Assembly (NCBI GenBank): GCA_045630265.1
Contig: JAZQSV010000003.1
Coordinates: 1-35,250 of the forward strand
Length of the DNA stretch: 35,250 bases
Direction: 5' to 3'
From: UMGS1279 sp045630265
GTDB taxonomy: Bacteria; Bacillota; Clostridia; Oscillospirales; Acutalibacteraceae
Shown: one piece after another, positions 29,652 through 35,250 of the stretch
Position numbering within the stretch: the first letter of the stretch is position 1
How the letters are laid out: every line of letters starts with the position of its first letter
The notes under the pieces: model-generated
Seen by the model: only the letters and a program-made list of their open reading frames with translations
The model's database searches: none
What the model was told of the DNA's origin: nothing
Made by a program: the position numbers and the translations under genes

Positions 29652-30545
29652 ATGAACTCTATTCAAAGCGCCGAATTTAAGCTTAAGGGATTTAAAAATG
29701 AACTTAAGGTTACCAGAATGGCAAATTTACACTATTTTGAATTTATAAAGGAGTACCACACCGTTAAGGACAAGCACCCTTTCAGAGAACTAGTTTACGT
29801 GGATAGCGGTAGCATAAAGGTAGAGTCAGACGGTTTTAGCGGCACCCTTGGTGCAAAACAGTTGCTTATACATAAAAATAACAGCGTGCATTCACTTTCC
29901 TGCCTGCAAAACGATGCCCCAAACGTTATAATTATAGGGTTTGAATGTGACTGCGAGCGGCTTGATTTTTTTGCAGATAAAGCATATACCCTTTCAAATG
30001 AGCTGATTAAGATTTTAATTGAGGTTATAAAGGAGGGGCGCTCGGTTTTTTTGCCCCCTTATGATATACCCTACATTAAGGATATGAAAAAGCGCAAAAA
30101 GGACGTGCCCTTTGGGGCCGACCAAATGCTGCGCCTTAAATTTGAGACATTTTTAATTGAGCTTATAAGAAGTACCGAGACGCCAGTTACACATACAGAC
30201 AGTTTTGTGGAGAACAGTAAAATTGAAGAAATTTTCACCTACGTAAATAATAACTACAATCAAAAAATAACCTTAGATGACCTTTGCTTTTTGTTTGGCA
30301 CCAACAAAACAACAATTTGCCAAAGCTTTAAAAATACTTATGGCGAGTCTCTTATAAATTACGTTAATCGTCTCAGAATTAAAAATGCAAAAAAGCTAAT
30401 GAGGGAGGGGAAGCTTAATTTAACCCAACTTTCCTTAGAGGTGGGATTTTCTTCAATTCACTATTTTAGCAAAATTTTCAAAGCATACGAAAAAAAATCC
30501 CCTTCAGAATATATGAAAGGGATTAAGAGTAAGTTTGATATGTAA
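29652..30545 (+). CDS. AraC-family transcriptional regulator
   Basis: This 297-residue regulator has an N-terminal cupin-like sensor (about 10-120, with HPFRELVYVDSGSIKVE and LLIHKNNSVHSL) and a C-terminal pair of helix-turn-helix motifs (about 195-290). The latter contain KITLDDLCFLFGTNKTTICQSFKNTYG and LTQLSLEVGFSSIHYFSKIFKAYEKKSPSEYM, the normal AraC signature. I chose the ATG at 29652 with GGGTGATG before it; a TTG 12 bases upstream is in frame but overlaps that site. It is divergent from the DUF4432-M24-GH-like genes and probably controls them and itself through AATATTAAA repeats. The inducer is unknown, most likely a sugar. Confidence 0.92.
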   Translation: MNSIQSAEFKLKGFKNELKVTRMANLHYFEFIKEYHTVKDKHPFRELVYVDSGSIKVESDGFSGTLGAKQLLIHKNNSVHSLSCLQNDAPNVIIIGFECDCERLDFFADKAYTLSNELIKILIEVIKEGRSVFLPPYDIPYIKDMKKRKKDVPFGADQMLRLKFETFLIELIRSTETPVTHTDSFVENSKIEEIFTYVNNNYNQKITLDDLCFLFGTNKTTICQSFKNTYGESLINYVNRLRIKNAKKLMREGKLNLTQLSLEVGFSSIHYFSKIFKAYEKKSPSEYMKGIKSKFDM

Positions 30546-30836
30546 TGGATTTTATGAGGCTTATGTAGTGCATCATATTTTTTCAATAATGCCAAGAAAA
30601 ATGCGGCTATTTCCATATTGGAAGCCGCTTTTTATTGTTTTTACTTGAGTTCTAAGCTTGAAATTTTTCACAAATTAAAGGAAGAAAATTTTCTTTCTAT
30701 TAACAAATTGTTATTGAAAGTTCTTCTGAAATATGATAAATTTTATAATAGAAATATCTTATTATTTAAATATTTAAAGATATTATCAGTGATTTAAGCA
30801 AAAATTATATTTTGAAAAGCGGGGAAGGTAAAGGGA
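30546..30836. other. AT-rich intergenic region before the CotH gene
   Basis: It holds the terminator at 30603-30635 and otherwise AT-rich DNA. A weak promoter is possible: TTGAAA (30714-30719) with TAAATT (30737-30742) at 17 bases, or a TATAAT at 30744-30749 without a -35. I see no gene and no repeats. Confidence 0.6.
30603..30635 (+). terminator. Terminator after the AraC gene
   Basis: GCGGCT and AGCCGC, extended by TTCCA/TGGA pairs, are followed by TTTTTATT. Confidence 0.75.
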
Positions 30837-32702
30837 ATGAAAAACAAAAGAAAGATTTTTATATCGGTAATTTCGTTTTTTGTGATTGTAGCTTTAATTT
30901 TTGCGGGCTTTAAAGTTTCGCAAAGTTTTTTAAGCGGAGAAGAAAATAATTCCGGTTCAATAACAAGCTCCACAGTTGTTCCAATCAATAAACCTAAAGG
31001 ATGGAGTTCAAAGTCGGACAAAACGAAGAATTCTTCTAAATATGAATGGCCCGAAATTTCGCCTACGTCTGTAGAAGCAGGCGTGCCAATCGTTGAGAAA
31101 ATTGAAAGTAATTCAACGGACGTTATGAAGCAGTTTGTTTTAATGCAAGAATTAAATACCTCGTTACCGTTTTCGGTTGAATGTAATATTTCGGAAAACG
31201 AAATAACTGCACTTTTACCCGCAGGGACACAAATAAATGCACTTATTCCGGAATTCTCTTTTGAAGGTGAAAAAATAACAGTGAAGGGAAAGAATGTTGA
31301 AAGCGGAAAAACAGCCTTCAACTTTACTGAACCTATTGAATTTACAATTCATAATAATGGTAAAAAAGAGAAGTATACGGTTTATATTATGACATTGGAC
31401 ACAGGGCTTCCTTCAATGTCAATAAATACTGAGGATTTTGATGATATAAGTAGCAAAACCGAGTATAAAAAATGCAGTGTCTTTGCAGGTGGCGGTGATA
31501 CAAATAATGGTGACTATTCGTTTGCAAAGAATGAATATATTAGTGCAAGCGGGAAGATAAAAGGCCGCGGTTGGGGAAGCTGGTATTATTATCCTAAAAA
31601 GAGCTATACACTTAAGCTTGAGGAGAAACAAAGTTTTTTAGGTTTGCCTTCCCATAAAGAATGGGTTTTGGTCGCAAACTTTGCGGATAGAACTCTTATG
31701 CGTAATGCTGTTGCAATGGAGCTCTCACGCTGTGTAGGTGCCGAAACTGTAATGGATGTGCGTTTTGTTGATTTGTGGGTTAATGGAGTCTACGTGGGCA
31801 ACTACCAGCTTATAGAAAAGATAGAAATCAGTGAGGAAAGAGTAGATATTACGAAATTTAGTGAAGACCTTTCTCCCGAAGAGGTTGGATTTATTGTAGA
31901 AACAAACGGTCATAACAAAGCCGAAGGCGAGTTTGGCACATGGACTAACGGTATGGATGCCGACCGCCCAACGAAGTGGCAAAAGCTCAGCGACAAGATA
32001 ACCTATGACCCAATAAGCGGTGATATCTTTTTTGATTCGCTGCATTACCCTGGAATAATATTTAATGTTAAAAAGCCCTCAGACTCGAAGCTTATGGAAC
32101 TTTCAGAGTCTAGACAGCTAGAATATCTTGAATACATATATAATTATCTTGACGATATGGAAGCAGCCATAAAATCTCGCGACTATTCAAAAGCCAGCGA
32201 GTATGTAGATATGGAAGCTATGGCAAAATGGTATATCGTTGAAGAGCTGTCTATGAATACCGATTCCACATTACACTGCTCTTGTTATATGTACAAGGAT
32301 GCGGGAGGGAAAATGAAAATGGGACCGGTTTGGGATTTCGATTTGGGACTTGGAAACGGCAAGTATGCCAATGAGGGAAATGTAAATAGTACCTATCTTG
32401 ACCGTGCAAGATGGTTTGCAGATTTACTTGCAATGCCTGACTTTAAGGAAGTAGTAAAATCTGTTTGGGAAAAAAGCGAAAGCCAAGTAAATCAGCTTCC
32501 GTCTTTTACCTTAAAAACAGCAAAAATGATAGATAAGTCTCAAAAATATAATTTTGAGCTTTGGAGCATAAATCAATATGCCGAGCATGCTTACTATATA
32601 ACAACGGAAGATTTTGAAAGCTATGGCGAGCAAATAGATTATTTAGATACGTTTGTTAAAAACAGAATAAATTATATGGATGAAAAAATATCAAATTGGT
32701 AG
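30837..32702 (+). CDS. Secreted or membrane-anchored CotH kinase-like protein
   Basis: This 621-residue protein has a basic start and a hydrophobic segment (about 7-27, IFISVISFFVIVALIFAGF), i.e. a signal peptide or anchor. A Ser/Asn-rich linker (about 35-75) follows, then a beta-sandwich domain (about 97-182, with ITALLPAGTQINALIPEFSF and IHNNGKKEKYTVYI). The CotH domain begins at about 185. Its hallmarks are KGRGWGSWYYYPKKSYTLKL, LGLPSHKEWVLVANFADRTLMRNAVAMEL, VGNYQLIEKIEI, and GPVWDFDLGLGN with the metal-binding Asp pair. CotH is a spore-coat protein kinase in Bacillus; relatives in gut Clostridia are often extracellular and of unknown target. The ribosome site is weak (GGGAAGGTAAAGGG). 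It stands alone between the two catabolic loci. Confidence 0.87.
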   Translation: MKNKRKIFISVISFFVIVALIFAGFKVSQSFLSGEENNSGSITSSTVVPINKPKGWSSKSDKTKNSSKYEWPEISPTSVEAGVPIVEKIESNSTDVMKQFVLMQELNTSLPFSVECNISENEITALLPAGTQINALIPEFSFEGEKITVKGKNVESGKTAFNFTEPIEFTIHNNGKKEKYTVYIMTLDTGLPSMSINTEDFDDISSKTEYKKCSVFAGGGDTNNGDYSFAKNEYISASGKIKGRGWGSWYYYPKKSYTLKLEEKQSFLGLPSHKEWVLVANFADRTLMRNAVAMELSRCVGAETVMDVRFVDLWVNGVYVGNYQLIEKIEISEERVDITKFSEDLSPEEVGFIVETNGHNKAEGEFGTWTNGMDADRPTKWQKLSDKITYDPISGDIFFDSLHYPGIIFNVKKPSDSKLMELSESRQLEYLEYIYNYLDDMEAAIKSRDYSKASEYVDMEAMAKWYIVEELSMNTDSTLHCSCYMYKDAGGKMKMGPVWDFDLGLGNGKYANEGNVNSTYLDRARWFADLLAMPDFKEVVKSVWEKSESQVNQLPSFTLKTAKMIDKSQKYNFELWSINQYAEHAYYITTEDFESYGEQIDYLDTFVKNRINYMDEKISNW

Positions 32703-32833
32703 ACCGAAAATGATTTATAAATATATGAGTTTAAAAATCAAAAAGTTTAATTTAAGGTTGAAATTAATTTGCGGAATTAAACGATGTTTGCGGTTGCACC
32801 ACAAAACAATGTTGTGCCTAAAGGCACAAATAC

Positions 32834-32873
32834 AAAAACAAAGCCAAGTCTTAAGGGACTTGGCTTTGTTTTT
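32834..32873. terminator. Terminator of the tRNA-Val/tRNA-Gly transcript and of cotH
   Basis: A 17-bp stem (AAAAACAAAGCCAAGTC with GACTTGGCTTTGTTTTT) has a six-base loop. On the minus strand it starts at the tRNA-Gly CCA end; it also serves the converging CotH gene. Confidence 0.92.
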
Positions 32874-32948
32874 GGAGCGGATTACGAGGCTCGAACTCGC
32901 TACCTCCACCTTGGCAAGGTGGCGCTCTACCAGATGAGCTAAATCCGC
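32873..32948 (-). tRNA. tRNA-Gly (anticodon GCC)
   Basis: On the minus strand it starts GCGGATTTAGCTCATCTGG and has the anticodon stem-loop CCACC-TTGCCAA-GGTGG with anticodon GCC. The T arm contains GTTCGAGCC, and AATCCGC-T with an encoded CCA closes it. The acceptor GCGGATT pairs perfectly. It lies 18 bases after tRNA-Val. Confidence 0.96.
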
Positions 32949-32966
32949 AAATATTAACTTGAAAAA

Positions 32967-33042
32967 TGGTGGGAACAACAGGGCTCGAACCTGTGACCCT
33001 CTGCTTGTAAGGCAGATGCTCTCCCAGCTGAGCTATGCTCCC
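32967..33042 (-). tRNA. tRNA-Val (anticodon TAC)
   Basis: On the minus strand it starts GGGAGCATAGCTCAGCTGGG and has the anticodon stem-loop TCTGC-CTTACAA-GCAGA with anticodon TAC. The T arm contains GGTTCGAGCC, and TGTTCCC-A with an encoded CCA closes it. One G-T pair is in the acceptor stem. It is first in the pair and has its own promoter. Confidence 0.96.
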
Positions 33043-33066
33043 ACATTTACCTTAAGGGCAAGAGAT

Positions 33067-33095
33067 ATACTACCACACCTTATAAAAAAAGTCAA
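33067..33095 (-). promoter_or_regulatory. Promoter of the tRNA-Val/tRNA-Gly pair
   Basis: On the minus strand, TTGACT (33090-33095) and TAGTAT (33067-33072) are spaced by 17 bases, 24 bases before the tRNA. Confidence 0.75.
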
Positions 33096-33154
33096 CACCT
33101 TTTTGCTGTTTTTTTGAAAAAGACAAATGTAAAACACAAAAAATTTAAATTATA

Positions 33155-33183
33155 TTGACAAAGTGTAAAAGGGGGTGTATATT
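33155..33183 (+). promoter_or_regulatory. Promoter of the LacI-family gene
   Basis: TTGACA at 33155-33160 and TATATT at 33178-33183 are spaced by 17 bases. The operator palindrome begins five bases downstream, covering the start of transcription. Confidence 0.88.
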
Positions 33184-33187
33184 ATAA

Positions 33188-33203
33188 GTAATAACGTTAT
33201 TAC
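33188..33203. promoter_or_regulatory. LacI-type operator, copy 1
   Basis: GTAATAACGTTATTAC is a perfect 16-base palindrome with the central CG common to LacI-family operators. It lies between the -10 and the ribosome site of the regulator gene, which predicts self-repression. Confidence 0.8.
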
Positions 33204-33217
33204 AAAGGAGCAAAACT

Positions 33218-34177
33218 TTGATAACACTTAAAGAAATAGCCGCAGAGCTGGGTGTTTCGGTATCTACCGTTTCAAGGGTGGTAACCGATAAGGATAGGGT
33301 TGACCCCGAAAAAAGAAAACTTATTAAAGCGGCTCTTAAAAAATATAACTATGTACCTAATGATAGCGCAAGGGGACTAAGAGGTATGTCCAGTCGTTCA
33401 ATAGGCATTATTCTACCCACTCTTGCCAGCAGTTTTTATAATAATATTGTTGCCGCCGCTTGGGACGTGGCTTATGAAAACGGTTATACAGTTGTTACCT
33501 GTGCGGGTGGCGAAAGGGAAAAAGAGGTTGCACGCCTGCTTAAAAATAAGCAGATAGGTAAGGTTATTTGTGTAACCAGTCTTTCGGATGCAGGCAGTTT
33601 TTATAAGGGTCTTTTCGGTGAAAATGCGGTTGTATTTATGGATACTGAGGCACCGGCCCCAAAGGGCATCGGAAATATAAGCTTTAATGCTTATGGCTCG
33701 GCTCAAAATCTGGCGAACCATTTATTTTCACTAGGCCATAAGGATATTTTGTATTTAGCCCATACCAATAAGCATGAAAGGTTAGAGGGGTTTTTAAAGG
33801 CCGCGGAAAATAGGGGGATTACACCTGGCGGTGATAGGCTTTTTGCCGGTATAAAAAGTAAAAATGCCTATGAGGTATGCAAAGAGATTTTTGCTAAGAA
33901 AAACCATCCTACAGCGGTCCTTGCTACCGATAATTCACTTGCTTTTGCGGCAATTCGCGCAGCGTACGATTTAGGCCTTAGCGTTCCCGCCGATATTTCG
34001 GTTGCGGGTTTTGATGCTTTGGACGAGACGGGTATTTTAAAACCCGAAATCACCTGTATTATGCAAAAAACAAAGCAAATGGGTGAAATGGCGGTAAATA
34101 TGCTTATAAAAGAAAAATGTGAGCACGTTGTTTTAGATGCAGATTTCGTTTTGGGTGAGTCCTGCAGAAAATTATAG
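33218..34177 (+). CDS. LacI-family transcriptional regulator
   Basis: This 319-residue regulator has an N-terminal LacI helix-turn-helix: ITLKEIAAELGVSVSTVSRVV and the hinge NYVPNDSARGLRG. A periplasmic-binding-protein-like sensor starts at SIGIILPTLASSFYNNIV and runs to the C-terminus, including DISVAGFDALD, a typical late strand. The start is TTG at 33218 with AAAGGAG upstream; it gives the usual first residues. The same palindrome lies before this gene and before the next, so it most likely represses both. The ligand is unknown, most likely a sugar or glycoside product handled by the following genes. Confidence 0.94.
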   Translation: MITLKEIAAELGVSVSTVSRVVTDKDRVDPEKRKLIKAALKKYNYVPNDSARGLRGMSSRSIGIILPTLASSFYNNIVAAAWDVAYENGYTVVTCAGGEREKEVARLLKNKQIGKVICVTSLSDAGSFYKGLFGENAVVFMDTEAPAPKGIGNISFNAYGSAQNLANHLFSLGHKDILYLAHTNKHERLEGFLKAAENRGITPGGDRLFAGIKSKNAYEVCKEIFAKKNHPTAVLATDNSLAFAAIRAAYDLGLSVPADISVAGFDALDETGILKPEITCIMQKTKQMGEMAVNMLIKEKCEHVVLDADFVLGESCRKL

Positions 34178-34193
34178 AGAATAGCTAGAATTT

Positions 34194-34220
34194 TTAATAG
34201 GTGTGAAGTGCACCTATTAA
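34194..34220 (+). terminator. Hairpin after the LacI gene
   Basis: TTAATAGGTG and CACCTATTAA form a perfect 10-bp stem with a seven-base loop. Only a weak T-rich stretch follows (ACTTTAT), so termination may be partial. Confidence 0.5.
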
Positions 34221-34227
34221 ACTTTAT

Positions 34228-34253
34228 GGTTTGTAATAACGTTATTACAAACC
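34228..34253. promoter_or_regulatory. LacI-type operator, copy 2
   Basis: This is a perfect 26-base palindrome: the half-site GGTTTGTAATAAC is followed at once by its reverse complement. The inner 16 bases equal copy 1 at 33188-33203. It lies 73 bases before the creatininase-family gene. Confidence 0.85.
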
Positions 34254-34269
34254 GCGGAATGTATTTTTT

Positions 34270-34285
34270 GTGCGAGATTTCGCAC
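34270..34285 (+). repeat. Small hairpin in the leader of the creatininase-family gene
   Basis: GTGCGA and TCGCAC pair around GATT. It may fold in the mRNA leader; no function is evident. Confidence 0.35.
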
Positions 34286-34326
34286 CTTAAATAAATAACA
34301 AAAAATAAAATTTGGAGGCAAAATTT

Positions 34327-35049
34327 ATGAAGCTTGAAAACTGTTATCCTGACATAATAGAAGAGGCAATAAAGGATAAAACACCCCTTTTCCTGCCGGT
34401 TGGCACCATAGAGTACCATAGCGCTCATATGCCGCTTGGCACAGATACTCAAACCGCCTACTATTTTTTGGAAGAGCTTGAAAAAAGAAGAGATATACTA
34501 ATTGCTCCTCCTGTTTGGTACGGATGCGCAAGCTATGCCGTTAAAGGCCCCGAGGGCGGAAGTGTGGATATGGACGGTAAGGTTTTAAACGATTTCATGT
34601 ATAATATCTATATGTCCTTACTTAAAACGGGCTTTAGAAATATTATCGTAATTGTTGCCCACCAAATTGAGGAGATAAATCCCACCGAGGCAGCCTGTAT
34701 TGATGCCGCAAGACGAGCCATCTTCAAATTCCTTGAAGAAACCCGCGGTATTGGCTGGTGGGGAGATAATAAAATGAAAGATTTTTATGGCACGCTCGAT
34801 AGCGAGGATAATCCTTGGAACTGGATTAGGGTAAGGCCAATGCATTTTAGAAATCCTGAAATTGCCGGTGACCACGCAGGCGAGTGGGAAACTTCCTGGC
34901 TTTGGGCCTTAAAGCCTGAACTTATCAGGGCAGATAAAATCGGCACCTCTGATGATTGGTTTGTAGAAACCGCCAAAGATGCTTCTCCTGAAAAGGGAAG
35001 AGAAGTTATAGAAAAGGTTCATAAGCTTTGGGATGAGTTTTTGGGATAA
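34327..35049 (+). CDS. Creatininase-family amidohydrolase
   Basis: This 240-residue cytosolic enzyme belongs to the creatininase fold, which hydrolyses cyclic or other amide bonds with two metal ions. Metal-ligand positions are kept: Glu29, His31 and Asp40 in PVGTIEYHSAHMPLGTD, His112 in VIVAHQIEE, and Glu186 in GDHAGEWETSW. The usual NGHGGN at the fourth ligand is replaced by VAHQIEEIN, which points to a subgroup with a different substrate. Some clostridial members are labelled creatinine amidohydrolase without proof. I chose the ATG at 34327 with GGAGG upstream; a TTG at 34312 is in frame but overlaps that site. Next gene 24 bases downstream. Confidence 0.85.
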   Translation: MKLENCYPDIIEEAIKDKTPLFLPVGTIEYHSAHMPLGTDTQTAYYFLEELEKRRDILIAPPVWYGCASYAVKGPEGGSVDMDGKVLNDFMYNIYMSLLKTGFRNIIVIVAHQIEEINPTEAACIDAARRAIFKFLEETRGIGWWGDNKMKDFYGTLDSEDNPWNWIRVRPMHFRNPEIAGDHAGEWETSWLWALKPELIRADKIGTSDDWFVETAKDASPEKGREVIEKVHKLWDEFLG

Positions 35050-35073
35050 CCTGACTATTAAGGAGTTTTTATT

Positions 35074-35250
35074 ATGAAAAAGGAAACCAGATACGACTTT
35101 TGTAAACGCCTTTTAGAGGTACATAAAAAGGATAGAAGGGATAAATCTCTTACTCCTACTGCAGATGAATTTGAATTTAAGGGCGTTGTTAAAATTGCCC
35201 TTGCAGATAAAGAGGACGTGGTTGCAAACACTGCGGCTAAGGACTTTGCA
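35074..35250 (+). CDS. N-terminus of a second large GH-like protein (locus B), cut by the window end
   Basis: Fifty-nine codons are visible. The opening ETRYDFCKRLLEVHKKDRR matches RNYEFRKRLSEVHKPGRK of the large protein at 24856-27000, and VVKIALADKEDVVANTAAKDF resembles its QIVYPDDADRVIKIAANDL. It is therefore probably a paralogue with the same GH20/GH67-like first domain, although only this part can be compared. AAGGAG precedes the ATG by eight bases. It is the second gene behind the LacI operator, 24 bases after the creatininase-family gene, so both are one operon. Confidence 0.7.
   Translation, partial: MKKETRYDFCKRLLEVHKKDRRDKSLTPTADEFEFKGVVKIALADKEDVVANTAAKDFA

Noticed and set aside
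1..35250. CRISPR array or complete insertion sequence
   Set aside because: No regularly spaced direct repeats and no transposase-like protein were found on either strand.

Overview
The window reads as a chromosomal segment of a low-GC Gram-positive anaerobe, most likely an uncultured member of the Clostridia (Oscillospiraceae-like). The signs are an AT-rich sequence, strong GGAGG ribosome sites, frequent GTG and TTG starts, TTGACA/TATAAT promoters, the conserved rplS-lepB-rbgA-rnhB-yraN and tig-clpP-clpX orders, and clostridial families such as DUF1540, DUF6062 and CotH kinase. The taxonomic placement is inference; no 16S gene is present.

Left part (1-3100): the end of a cyclophilin gene, then a compact phage-type lysis cassette (XhlA-like protein, holin, amidase endolysin) with no other phage genes. 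A 500-base gene-free stretch follows, full of hairpins and with a partial copy of the 3' end of tRNA-Gln. Then come tRNA-Gln and tRNA-His (minus strand) and an HprK-like P-loop protein.

Housekeeping core (3100-24800): enolase; rplS behind a structured leader; lepB, rbgA, rnhB, yraN, a membrane dipeptidase and thrC in close order; a tiny Cys-rich DUF1540 protein; a metallophosphoesterase; tig, clpP and clpX; a small XRE-regulator operon with its own repeated operator; divergent lysA and valS; fba; an OGG1-type glycosylase; a DUF6062 protein; a small membrane protein preceded by DnaA-box-like repeats; an acyltransferase fused to a zinc ribbon; and trmO.

Accessory right part (24800-35250): two regulated catabolic loci flank a secreted CotH-like kinase and a tRNA-Val/tRNA-Gly pair. 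Locus A (minus strand) holds a DUF4432 sugar-mutarotase-like protein, a creatinase-type M24 hydrolase that has lost metal ligands, a 34-residue ORF, an intra-operon terminator and a large glycoside-hydrolase-like protein. It is divergent from an AraC regulator. Locus B (plus strand) holds a LacI regulator, a creatininase-family hydrolase and the start of a second large protein. The N-terminus of that second protein clearly resembles the large protein of locus A. A near-identical perfect palindrome lies in front of both the lacI gene and the creatininase gene. The pairing of a related large enzyme with two different C-N-hydrolase-type partners is the most distinctive feature of the window. Its substrate cannot be read from the sequence.
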